From NCBI GenBank assembly GCA_964411425.1, contig CAYPKW010000067.1:1-14728 (forward strand): a stretch of 14,728 bases of DNA, written 5' to 3'. Origin of the DNA: CAYPKW01 sp964411425 (lineage in GTDB: Bacteria; Pseudomonadota; Alphaproteobacteria; Dongiales; Dongiaceae). The position numbers and the translations under genes were made by a program. Below, piece by piece: positions 8,848 to 14,728 of the stretch (the first letter of the stretch is position 1; the number at the start of each line of letters is the position of its first letter). The notes below the pieces were generated by a model that saw only the letters and a program-made list of their open reading frames with translations, was not told the origin of the DNA and made no database searches.

Positions 8848-8910
8848 TGGTCCGATCCCGACAGAAAGTACCCTCTTCGAGGGTGCTTTCTGTCGGGTGA
8901 ATCGGCCCAC
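8844..8910. repeat. Hairpin element 1, CTAGTGG-ended, 67 bp
   Basis: The core arms CCCGACAGAAAG (8857-8868) and CTTTCTGTCGGG (8886-8897) are perfectly complementary. They continue inward through a T/G wobble pair and ACCCTC/GAGGGT (8870-8875/8879-8884) to a TTC loop, giving a 19-bp stem. Outer arms GTGGTCCGAT (8847-8856) and ATCGGCCCAC (8901-8910) pair with one mismatch, separated from the core by TGA on the right. The left CTAG contains the phhB stop codon. It could end the phhB transcript, but the two-tier arms and the close neighbour of equal length argue for a mobile repeat. Confidence 0.8.
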
Positions 8911-8923
8911 AAACCTATTGACG

Positions 8924-8990
8924 CTAGTGGTATTCAGCTTCCGACAAATGGCTTCCCCGTGGGAGCCATTTGTCGGAACCATACCACTAG
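8924..8990. repeat. Hairpin element 2, CTAGTGG-ended, 67 bp
   Basis: Perfect 10-bp outer arms CTAGTGGTAT (8924-8933) and ATACCACTAG (8981-8990). Inner 18-bp arms lie at 8939-8956 (beginning TTCCGACAAATGG) and 8961-8978, with one T/G wobble pair and a CCGT loop. It shares CTAGTGGT, the CCGACA start of the inner arm and total length with element 1, 14 nt upstream. The rest of the arm sequence differs, but pairing is kept. No coding potential is seen. Confidence 0.82.
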
Positions 8991-9044
8991 CCGCTCGGCC
9001 CGCGCGTCGCCGGCGCCCTCTGCCGCGCGAAGGCCCGTCGTGCC

Positions 9045-9306
9045 AGTACCGACTCTCACGGATAGGTGGTACGCCTGACGGCCTGCCGCAATCGCCGGCC
9101 AGGCGCGAAGGCGCCGCCGATGCCAGCATCGGCAAGCCTTCGCAACGCCGCCGGCGGCAGCGGCAGGCCGCCCGGTGGGTCGCCGCCCGCCGGCCCCCGG
9201 TTCGTCGCCGACGCTCGCCGGTGCTGGCACCGCCTTCGCGTCGGCTCCTGCCGGTCATCCTGCGGGCGGCGATCATGCGTGCTACCTATCCGTGAGAGTC
9301 GGTACT
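9045..9306. mobile_element. MITE-like element with 23-bp perfect terminal inverted repeats
   Basis: The 23 bases at 9045-9067 (beginning AGTACCGACTCTCACGG) are repeated exactly as reverse complement at 9284-9306. The match extends to about 34 bp with three mismatches. Further in, GCGAAGGCG (9105-9113) is mirrored by CGCCTTCGC (9231-9239), and both arms hold a GCCAGCA-containing palindrome. The left arm forms a nested hairpin: 9105-9112/9136-9143, with 9116-9123/9126-9133 inside. The whole 262 bp is thus an imperfect fold-back with no credible ORF, as in non-autonomous elements. TA dinucleotides sit symmetrically at 9047-9048 and 9303-9304, compatible with TA-target insertion; no longer target duplication is visible. 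It ends 51 bp before the propeller gene. Confidence 0.75.
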
Positions 9307-9343
9307 AGGATCGCCCCCCTCGCCCGCGCTGCGGGACCGAACC

Positions 9344-9349
9344 GAGGAG
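9344..9349 (+). promoter_or_regulatory. Ribosome binding site of the propeller gene
   Basis: GAGGAG, 8 nt before the ATG at 9358. It supports that start over the longer frame that reads through the MITE-like element. Confidence 0.7.
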
Positions 9350-9357
9350 ACCGAACC

Positions 9358-10551
9358 ATGTCAACGATGAAGACGGCGGCGCTCGTCGCGGCGGCAATGG
9401 CGGCGGCAATGGCGGCGGCCGGCGCGGCCGAGGCGGAGATCCTCGCCCTCGTCAACTACGAGAGCAAGTCGGCCGAAGCCCTGGCGGCTTACGCGCAACC
9501 CGTGCCCGGCATGACGCGCCAGGAGGGCATCGCCGTCATCGACGTGGACCCGGAGTCGCCCGCCTTCGGCAAGATCGTCCGCACCATCGAGCTGCCGCCC
9601 GACCTGGTGGCGCACCACATCTTTTACAACCGCGGGCAGACGCGGGCTTACGTCACCGCGCTCGGCAGGGGCCACGAGCTGCGCGTCATCGACATGACCA
9701 GCCCGGACCTTCCGGTCACGGTGCTGAACGTCGAGGGCTGCGCCGTGGCCGAGGACGTCGTGTTCTCGGAAGACGACGCGACCTGGTATCTCACCTGCAT
9801 GGGCACCGGAAAACTCGTCGTCGGCGACGCGGCCTCGGGCCGGGTACTGCGCACCGTCGACCTGCCGCGCCCCTATCCGCACGGCGTCGCCGTGCATGAC
9901 GGCATCGACCGGGCGCTCGTCACCAACACGGTGCGCCCCGCCGATCTCGGCGACGCCGGCGAGGAGATCGTGGTCGTCGAGGCATCGACCGGCAAGGTGC
10001 TCGGCACCCGCAAGGTGTCCGACAAGGCGTCGCCCGCCGGCGAGGCCCCGGTCGAGGTCATGTTCGTGCCGCGCAGCGACCCGCCGGTCGCCTACGTCAC
10101 CAACATGTACGGCGGCACCCTGTGGACGGCCGCCTGGAACCCATCCACGAAGGACTTCGACGTGGCCAAGGCCTTCGACTTCGCCGAGGTCGGGGCCAGC
10201 GTGCCGCTCGAGATGTATTTCGACGACGGGGCGACGCGCCTCTACGTCACCACGGCGAAGCCCGGCCACGTCCACGTCTTCGACATCGCCGGCGACGCGG
10301 CGCGCCCGCGCCTCGTCGCCTCCATCCCGGCCGCCGAGGGGGCGCACCACGTCGCCTTCACCAAGGACATGAAGCTGGGCTTCGTGCAGAACTCGCTGCT
10401 CAACCTGCCGGGCATGAGCGACGGCTCGATCACGGTGGTGGATTTCGAGAAGGGGGCGGCGGTGGCCAGCATCGACACGCTCAAGAACGACGGGTTCAAC
10501 CCGAACTGCATCGTTCTGCTGCCGCAATGGAACAACCTGGCCGGCCACTGA
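9358..10551 (+). CDS. Exported YncE/YVTN-like beta-propeller protein
   Basis: A 397-residue protein with an N-terminal signal peptide (MSTMKTAALV, then two AMAAA repeats, likely cleaved after AEA near residue 27), hence probably periplasmic. The rest consists of propeller-blade repeats: DLVAHHIFYNRGQTRAYVTA, PYPHGVAVHDGIDRALVTN, VEVMFVPRSDPPVAYVTN, PLEMYFDDGATRLYVTT and HHVAFTKDMKLGFVQN. Each has the (A/L)YVT-like strand typical of YVTN/YncE propellers. Histidines recur at the blade starts (HH, PHG, HH), which could line a metal or ligand site. Function in the family is mostly unknown; binding or scaffolding is likely. The gene stands alone, directly behind the MITE-like element. A 12-base tandem repeat (GCGGCGGCAATG) encodes part of the signal core. 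Confidence 0.82.
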   Translation: MSTMKTAALVAAAMAAAMAAAGAAEAEILALVNYESKSAEALAAYAQPVPGMTRQEGIAVIDVDPESPAFGKIVRTIELPPDLVAHHIFYNRGQTRAYVTALGRGHELRVIDMTSPDLPVTVLNVEGCAVAEDVVFSEDDATWYLTCMGTGKLVVGDAASGRVLRTVDLPRPYPHGVAVHDGIDRALVTNTVRPADLGDAGEEIVVVEASTGKVLGTRKVSDKASPAGEAPVEVMFVPRSDPPVAYVTNMYGGTLWTAAWNPSTKDFDVAKAFDFAEVGASVPLEMYFDDGATRLYVTTAKPGHVHVFDIAGDAARPRLVASIPAAEGAHHVAFTKDMKLGFVQNSLLNLPGMSDGSITVVDFEKGAAVASIDTLKNDGFNPNCIVLLPQWNNLAGH

Positions 10552-10590
10552 CGCCGGCGCCGCGGACGAGCGGTGCGCGACTTCACGGGA

Positions 10591-10638
10591 GGAAAAGGGG
10601 ACGCTTCCCTTTTCCCCAAGATTCACCTTGCTAAGGTG
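10591..10638. terminator. Two stem-loops between the convergent propeller and cyclase genes
   Basis: Stem 1: GGAAAAGGG (10591-10599) and CCCTTTTCC (10607-10615) around a 7-nt loop. Stem 2: CACCTT (10624-10629) and AAGGTG (10633-10638) around GCT. They occupy the 117-nt gap between two convergent genes, where a bidirectional terminator is expected. The first stem ends in TTTTCCCC on the plus strand and TTTTCC on the minus, not a full T-tract. It also resembles REP-like GGGGAC palindromes, so dual nature is possible. Confidence 0.5.
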
Positions 10639-10668
10639 CAGCTCGTCTTACCGCCGGCAGCTCCACCC

Positions 10669-12414
10669 TCACTCCGGCAGACCGGCTTTGACGTAGCCGT
10701 CGACGAAATGCTGCCGATCCGCGTCGTTGCGGAACGGTTGTGTGCTTCCCCACTGCCGAGCCGAGAAATCTGGAAACTCCAAGAGGAATTTCCGTGCCTC
10801 CTCACGGGCTTCCGTCATTCGCCCGAGTTGCGCCAGCGACGCGGCCAGGATGCGATGTACGCCTGGTCCAAGTGCCGACTTGTGGCGCAGCGTTTCCACG
10901 GCGTCTTCATATCGGCCTGCGGCATACTGAACCCATCCAAACTGCCAGTAGTAGCTTCCCGGCGGATGCGGGTTTAGGCGAAAGCAATTGCGCGCGCAGT
11001 CGATGCCTTCGGCGGCCCGGCCCTCGCATGTTCTGAGGTCCGCAAGCATGAGCCAGCCTTCGTCATGGTTGGGGTTGATGCGAAGACCCATCTCAACTTC
11101 CGCTACCCCCTCGGACAGTTCACCATCATAGGCGCGCAGAAAACCAAGGACGATATGCGCGTCGGCGTTATCCGGATCGAGCGACACGGCCCGCCTGGCG
11201 GCCGAGCTAGCCAGCATACGGTGCTCCTCCTCGGCTTCGCCATAGTACATCCAGCCGAAATGGTGGCTCATCGCAAGCCACGCATGTGCCTCGGCAAAGC
11301 CCGGATCGAGTTCTATAGCCTTTGCCAGGAGCGGACGCGCCGCTCTCGTATCCTGGAGCGATAGCCTCGCCAGCGACCGCCCGCGAACGAACAGATCATA
11401 GGCCTCGATATCTATTGCCCTGCGCTTTGGGAGCGCACGCGCCGAGGGCAGCACCCCGGCAAGGGCGCTCACGATCTTGCCCACCACTTCGTCCTGCAGC
11501 AGGAAGATATCGGCCAGATCGCGGTCGAAACGGTCGGCCCAGATTTGGCTGCCATCGACCGCGTCTATGAGCTGGGCATTGATCCGCACCCGCGCCGACG
11601 CCCGCCTGATGCTGCCTTCGATGACATAGCGAACGCCAAGCTCCCTGGCGATCGAGCGGACATCGACCGACCGGCCTTTATAGGCGAAGCTCGAATTGCG
11701 CGCGATCACCAAAAGGCCAGGCACTTTAGAAAGGTCGGTGATCAGATCTTCCGTAAGGCCGTCGGCGAAAAATTCCTGTTCCGCATCGCTGCTCACATTG
11801 ATGAATGGCAGCACGGCGATCGAGGACCTGTCCGGCAGCCCGGGTTGGCTCGGCGCCGGTCGCTGCGCACGGCTTGCGGGATCGGCCTCCCAGCCGACGC
11901 GATAAACCCGCACTGGCTGTGCGATGTTTTTGAGCGCGCGTTCGCCCTGATCGTCGAAGCGGACTGGTAGCTTGCGATCGACATGCGCATAAACGGCATG
12001 CGAGATGAGTATGCCGCCGGGCTCGGCTAGCCCCTCCAGCCGGGCCGCGATGTTGACGCCGTCGCCGTAAAGGTCGTCTCCCTCCAGGATCACGTCGCCC
12101 AGATTGATGCCGATGCGAAACTCGATCCTCCGGTCGCGGGGGACTTCGGCATTGCGCCCGGCCATCGCCCGCTGCAGTTCCACGGCGCACTCGACCGCAT
12201 CGACGACGCTGGCGAATTCGACCAACGTTCCGTCGCCCATCAGCTTGACGATGCGACCGTTGTGCGCGGCGATCGTGGGATCGATCGCCTCGACGCGATG
12301 CTCTTTGAGCGCTGCCAGCGTCCCCGCCTCGTCCGCCTCCATCAGGCGGCTGTAGCCGACCACGTCGGCCGCGAGTATGGCGGCAAGCCTGCGTTGGACG
12401 CGACCCTCGGTCAT
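10669..12414 (-). CDS. Class III adenylate cyclase with TolB/FlgO-like and TPR domains
   Basis: A 581-residue protein. The class III catalytic domain covers about 8-175. Metal-binding aspartates are D17 (AADVVGYSRLM) and D61 (LMGDGTLVEF). The adenine-specifying pair is K57 and D114 (DDLYGDGVN); transition-state residues are N121 and R125 (VNIAAR). All are intact, so cAMP synthesis is predicted. A proline-rich linker (176-195) leads to a TolB/FlgO-like module, about 197-320 (IAVLPFINVSSD, FADGLTEDLITDL, YVIEGSIRR). TPR-like helical repeats follow, about 335-560. No membrane segment is seen, so it is probably cytosolic. The ATG at 12414 is preceded by GGAG (6-nt spacing); an upstream TTG at 12435 is a weaker option. 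Such multidomain cyclases occur in many copies in rhizobial and related genomes. Its A+T content looks somewhat higher than that of neighbours. Confidence 0.92.
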   Translation of the reverse strand: MTEGRVQRRLAAILAADVVGYSRLMEADEAGTLAALKEHRVEAIDPTIAAHNGRIVKLMGDGTLVEFASVVDAVECAVELQRAMAGRNAEVPRDRRIEFRIGINLGDVILEGDDLYGDGVNIAARLEGLAEPGGILISHAVYAHVDRKLPVRFDDQGERALKNIAQPVRVYRVGWEADPASRAQRPAPSQPGLPDRSSIAVLPFINVSSDAEQEFFADGLTEDLITDLSKVPGLLVIARNSSFAYKGRSVDVRSIARELGVRYVIEGSIRRASARVRINAQLIDAVDGSQIWADRFDRDLADIFLLQDEVVGKIVSALAGVLPSARALPKRRAIDIEAYDLFVRGRSLARLSLQDTRAARPLLAKAIELDPGFAEAHAWLAMSHHFGWMYYGEAEEEHRMLASSAARRAVSLDPDNADAHIVLGFLRAYDGELSEGVAEVEMGLRINPNHDEGWLMLADLRTCEGRAAEGIDCARNCFRLNPHPPGSYYWQFGWVQYAAGRYEDAVETLRHKSALGPGVHRILAASLAQLGRMTEAREEARKFLLEFPDFSARQWGSTQPFRNDADRQHFVDGYVKAGLPE

Positions 12415-12512
12415 TCCCGTCTCCGGTACGCCCAAGGAGCCATTCTACGCCACATGATCGGCGATGGGGACTCCCGGTTCAAAGCGGGAGGCAAGGGTCC
12501 GCTCCCGATCGG

Positions 12513-12642
12513 TTACGGCCTTTGCACCGCCGCGAGGTGCGCGAACCTCTTGCGGTAGGCGGCCGGGCTCAGCCCCGCCATGCGCTTGACCAAGCGCCGG
12601 AAGAAAGCGGGGGCCTCGTAACCCACGATGTGGCCGCTTCAA
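12513..12642 (-). pseudogene. C-terminal stump of an AraC/GlxA-type transcription regulator
   Basis: On the minus strand about 40 codons read SGHIVGYEAPAFFRRLVKR, then MAGLSPAAYRKRFAHLAAV, ending at TAA (12513-12515). This is the end of the second helix-turn-helix of AraC-family regulators (consensus VGYEDPxFFRRLFKRxxGxSPxAYRRRF). An in-frame stop lies two codons before this homology begins, and nothing of the first helix-turn-helix or the N-terminal domain is present nearby in any frame. It is a decayed or truncated remnant with no recognisable start, about 100 bp upstream of the cyclase start on the same strand. Confidence 0.8.
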
Positions 12643-12894
12643 TCAGAACATTGTACCGGCGGATTGAGGGCGCGGCGGCCATGGCAACGAGTGGACGTCC
12701 CGCTACTTCGATGGCCGGCTTTTACCAGAACACTTTCCTAGAACGACGTTCCATGCTATGATCTCCTTCCTGGCTCGGCCAGGCGCTGTTTGACATGGTG
12801 AAGCGATTTCCTCTAGGGCGCGGGCTGCAAGACCGCCCGCCGCCTGGCCTGCTGGGGTCGTTCCTCGAAAAATCGATGGTTAGACACCTTGTCT
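12643..12894. other. Gene-poor stretch without recognisable features
   Basis: No supportable gene. On the minus strand AAGGAG precedes an ATG (12752-12754) opening MERRSRKVFW and then a stop; the same frame continues for about 40 codons after that stop without recognisable homology. A small hairpin CCTGGC/GCCAGG (12769-12774/12778-12783) is present. This looks like decayed coding or junction DNA. Confidence 0.4.
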
Positions 12895-12920
12895 TACGCA
12901 TCGCCCCGCGGGGCGGCGTA
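12895..12920. repeat. Nested palindrome next to hairpin element 3
   Basis: A perfect 14-bp palindrome CGCCCCGCGGGGCG (12902-12915) is enclosed by TACGC (12895-12899) and GCGTA (12916-12920), with two unpaired bases on the left. Confidence 0.6.
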
Positions 12921-12934
12921 GGGACCCACTACAT

Positions 12935-12975
12935 CTAGTGGCCCGCTGGGCGATCGCCCAGCGGGGAGCCGCTAG
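12935..12975. repeat. Hairpin element 3, CTAGTGG-ended, 41 bp
   Basis: A perfect 24-bp palindrome (half-site CCCGCTGGGCGA, 12942-12965) lies between CTAGTGG (12935-12941) and CCGCTAG (12969-12975). These outer arms pair with one T/G wobble, with GAG bulged on the right. The ends and the two-tier design match elements 1 and 2 near 8844-8990, while the stem sequence is unrelated. It lies downstream of the SDR gene. Confidence 0.75.
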
Positions 12976-12999
12976 GCGCCCCGCTTGGCATGGGGTGCC
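12975..12999. terminator. Stem-loop downstream of the SDR gene
   Basis: GGCGCCCC (12975-12982) and GGGGTGCC (12992-12999) pair with one wobble around a 9-nt loop, about 43 nt past the SDR stop on the minus strand. No T-tract follows; it abuts hairpin element 3, so it may belong to the repeat cluster instead. Confidence 0.35.
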
Positions 13000-13041
13000 T
13001 CGCCGGATTTTCGTCTTCTCGCGGGGTCCAGCGGGGCGCCG

Positions 13042-13803
13042 CTACTTCGGCCCCATGCGCAAGGCGCCGTCCAACCGCACCACCTCGCCGTTCAGCATGA
13101 CGTTGCCGATCATGTGCAGCGCCAGGCGCGCGAACTCCTCGGCGTGGCCGAGGCGATGAGGGAACGGCACCTGGTCGGTGAGGCTCTTCTGGACCTCGGG
13201 CGGCAGCGTCAGCATCATGGGCGTGGCGATGAGGCCCGGCGCGATGGTGAGCACTCGGATACCGTGGCGCGCCAGGTCGCGCGCGGCGGCCAACGTCAGG
13301 CCGGCGATGCCGGCTTTCGAGGCGGCGTAGGCGGCCTGCCCGGCCTGGCCCTCGTAGGCGGCGACCGACGAGGTGTTGACGATGACGCCGCGCTCGCCGT
13401 CGGCAAGCGGCTCCAGCCCCGCCATGCCGGCGGCGGCGAGCCGCATCATGTTGAAGGTGCCGACCAGGTTCACGTCGATCACCCTCTTGAACTTGTCGAG
13501 GGGAAGCGGCCCGTCGCGCCCCACGATCCTGCCGGGGATCAGGATTCCCGCCACGTTGACGAGGATGCGCGCCGGCCCGTGCGCGGCCCGCGCCTCGGCC
13601 ACCGCCGCTTCGCCGCTCGCGGCCTCGCTCACGTCGCAGGCGAGCGCGATGCCGCCACACTCGGCGGCCACGGCGCGCGCCGCCTCGAGGTTGGTGTCTA
13701 GCGCCGCCACCTTGGCGCCGGCGCGGGCGAGCGCGCGGGCCGTCTCGGCGCCGATGCCTGAGCCGGCGCCGGTGACGAGCGCAGCATAGCCTTGCACGTC
13801 CAT
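13042..13803 (-). CDS. SDR family oxidoreductase, HSD10 / 3-hydroxyacyl-CoA dehydrogenase type-2 like
   Basis: A 253-residue classical short-chain dehydrogenase. It has the Rossmann motif TGAGSGIG (11-18) and an aspartate at position 36 after beta-2 (AALDTN), favouring NAD(H). Also present are NVAG (83-86), N112, catalytic S145/S146 in NTSSVAAY, and Y159-A-A-S-K163. Beyond the generic fold, PGLIATPMMLTLPPEVQKSL, QVPFPHRLGHAEEFARL and LNGEVVRLDGALRM closely follow the mammalian HSD10/ERAB subgroup. Oxidation of 3-hydroxyacyl-CoA, for example in branched-chain or fatty-acid degradation, is therefore likely. No other beta-oxidation gene is visible here. It follows the EamA permease gene by 49 nt on the same strand; its ribosome site is weak. 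Confidence 0.92.
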   Translation of the reverse strand: MDVQGYAALVTGAGSGIGAETARALARAGAKVAALDTNLEAARAVAAECGGIALACDVSEAASGEAAVAEARAAHGPARILVNVAGILIPGRIVGRDGPLPLDKFKRVIDVNLVGTFNMMRLAAAGMAGLEPLADGERGVIVNTSSVAAYEGQAGQAAYAASKAGIAGLTLAAARDLARHGIRVLTIAPGLIATPMMLTLPPEVQKSLTDQVPFPHRLGHAEEFARLALHMIGNVMLNGEVVRLDGALRMGPK

Positions 13804-13852
13804 GATGGCCCGTTCATAGCAGAGGACCGGCGGCGGCGGTATCGCCCTCGGT

Positions 13853-14728
13853 TCAGCGCGCGACCGGCGGCGGCGCGTCGCCGGCGGCCGCCGCGGCCTC
13901 GGTCGCCGCCGACTGGTGCATGAGTGCCTCGCGCCGCGCGATGTAGATGGCGGCGGCGGCGATGATCGCGGCGCCCACCCAGGTCCACAGGTCGGGCGCC
14001 TCGGCGAAGGCGAGATAGCCGATGGCGGAGGCGAACACGAGCCGCGAGTAGTCGTAGGGCGCCACCGCCGAGGCGTCGGCCAGCGCGAACGAGCGGATGA
14101 AGCACATGTGTCCGAACGAGCCGAGCGCCCCCATGGCGACCAGCCACGGCCACACGCCCGCCGCCGGCCACTGCCAGACGAATAGCGCCGGCGCGAGCGA
14201 CAGCGGCGTCATCAGCAGCACCATGTAGGTCACGATGGCGTCGCCCGGCTCGGTGCGCGTCAGGTTCTTGACGATGAGGGTGACGCCGGCGGAGAGAGCC
14301 ATCGAGGCGATGGCGAGCAGCTCGCCCAGGCCCAACGCCGTCTCGCTCGGCCTCAAGATGACGAGCACGCCGATGAACCCCGCCAGCGTGGCGCTCCAAC
14401 GCCGCGCCCGCACCCGCTCGCCGAGGATGAGCGCGGCGCCGATGGTGGCGAACAAGGGCGTGGTGAAGCTCAAGGCGATCGCCTCGGCGAAGGGGATCAT
14501 GGCGAGCGCCGAGAACCAGCACAGCATGGACGCGAGCCCCAGCACGGCGCGCCAGCCGTACATCGCGAGCCGCCCCGTATGGAGGCCGGCGAGGCCGTGC
14601 CGCGCCAGCCACGGCAGCATGAACGCGAGCCCGAACAAGTTGCGGAAGAAGGCGATCTCGAACGGGTGCAGCAGGCGCTCGGCGCCCAGGTGCCGGATGA
14701 CGGCGCTCAAGCCGGCGAAGAACAGCGC
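13853..14728 (-). CDS. EamA/DMT-family permease, 5' end outside the window
   Basis: A partial inner-membrane permease of the drug/metabolite transporter superfamily. The frame is open to the right edge: the codons before a possible TTG at 14710 read ALFFAG and continue the first membrane helix, so the true start lies beyond 14728. Two EamA repeats are visible. The first ends with PLFATIGAALILGERVRARRWSATLAGFIGVLVIL. The second ends with ASAIGYLAFAEAPDLWTWVGAAIIAAAAIYIARRE. The E in LGE and AEAP marks the usual glutamate before helices 5 and 10. About nine helices are present, followed by an Ala/Pro-rich tail. The substrate is unknown; members export metabolites or amino acids, or import S-adenosylmethionine. 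Confidence 0.9.
   Translation of the reverse strand, partial: ALFFAGLSAVIRHLGAERLLHPFEIAFFRNLFGLAFMLPWLARHGLAGLHTGRLAMYGWRAVLGLASMLCWFSALAMIPFAEAIALSFTTPLFATIGAALILGERVRARRWSATLAGFIGVLVILRPSETALGLGELLAIASMALSAGVTLIVKNLTRTEPGDAIVTYMVLLMTPLSLAPALFVWQWPAAGVWPWLVAMGALGSFGHMCFIRSFALADASAVAPYDYSRLVFASAIGYLAFAEAPDLWTWVGAAIIAAAAIYIARREALMHQSAATEAAAAAGDAPPPVAR

Larger units (their letters stand above)
8848..9357. other. Gene-free repeat island, 510 bp
   Basis: Between phhB and the propeller gene I see no supportable coding sequence; the open frames here cross the repeats and have no recognisable family features. The stretch holds two 67-bp hairpin elements, a 54-bp G+C-rich spacer (8991-9044), the 262-bp MITE-like element and the 51-bp leader of the next gene. 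No clear -35/-10 pair is visible before that gene. Confidence 0.7.

Noticed and set aside
8844..9306. CRISPR array
   Set aside because: The repeats are inverted and differ from each other; there is no regular direct-repeat and spacer periodicity and no cas gene.
10624..10638. CACCTTGCTAAGGTG resembles a tRNA anticodon arm
   Set aside because: No acceptor, D or T arm can be built around it and no CCA or GTTC motif is in place; treated as a small hairpin in a convergent gap.
12752..12898. Short open frames possibly from a transposase near 12750-12898
   Set aside because: Minus-strand pieces of about 10-45 codons have no recognisable transposase motif, so I do not call an IS fragment.

Overview
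The window reads as chromosomal DNA of a G+C-rich alphaproteobacterium. Codon third positions are overwhelmingly G or C. The gene families also fit: a YbbA/YbbP-type ABC system divergent from a TesA esterase, a class III cyclase with a TolB/FlgO-like and TPR tail, a Zincin_1 metallopeptidase, and an HSD10-like short-chain dehydrogenase. No ribosomal or other taxon-diagnostic gene is present, so this placement is inference.

Layout. (1) 1-4092, minus strand: an ABC ATPase (ybbA-like) and a large FtsX-type permease (ybbP-like) share a GTGA stop/start overlap. A Bax-inhibitor-1 family membrane protein follows them, then two tandem stem-loops at the window start. (2) 4091-8067, plus strand: a compact five-gene run of tesA, a FIST-domain sensor, a Tas-type aldo/keto reductase, thpR (RNA 2',3'-cyclic phosphodiesterase) and a uracil-DNA glycosylase-family protein. 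Two junctions are ATGA overlaps and the other two gaps are 8 and 14 nt. The start codons of tesA and ybbA overlap on opposite strands inside one CATG palindrome. (3) 8064-8847: a minus-strand Zincin-like metallopeptidase converges on the glycosylase gene with overlapping stop codons. A plus-strand pterin-4a-carbinolamine dehydratase gene (phhB) diverges from it. (4) 8844-9306: a dense repeat island with two tandem 67-bp hairpin elements bounded by CTAGTGG-type ends, then a 262-bp MITE-like element with 23-bp perfect terminal inverted repeats. (5) 9358-10551: an exported beta-propeller (YncE/YVTN-like) gene right behind that element. (6) 10669-12414, minus: a predicted adenylate cyclase fused to a TolB/FlgO-like domain and TPR repeats. 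(7) 12415-13041: a gene-poor stretch with the C-terminal stump of an AraC/GlxA-type regulator and a cluster of perfect palindromes, one carrying the same CTAG ends as the island at 8844. (8) 13042-14728, minus: an HSD10-like SDR, and upstream of it an EamA/DMT permease gene that runs off the window.

The genes are mostly ordinary housekeeping or accessory metabolism; I found no complete undescribed multi-gene system. The most original signal is non-coding. A family of short hairpin elements with CTAG termini recurs in the two gene-poor stretches flanking the propeller/cyclase block. Together with the MITE-like element it suggests past activity of a transposase acting in trans, possibly IS630-type (CTAG target, TA duplication) or a REP/RAYT-type system.
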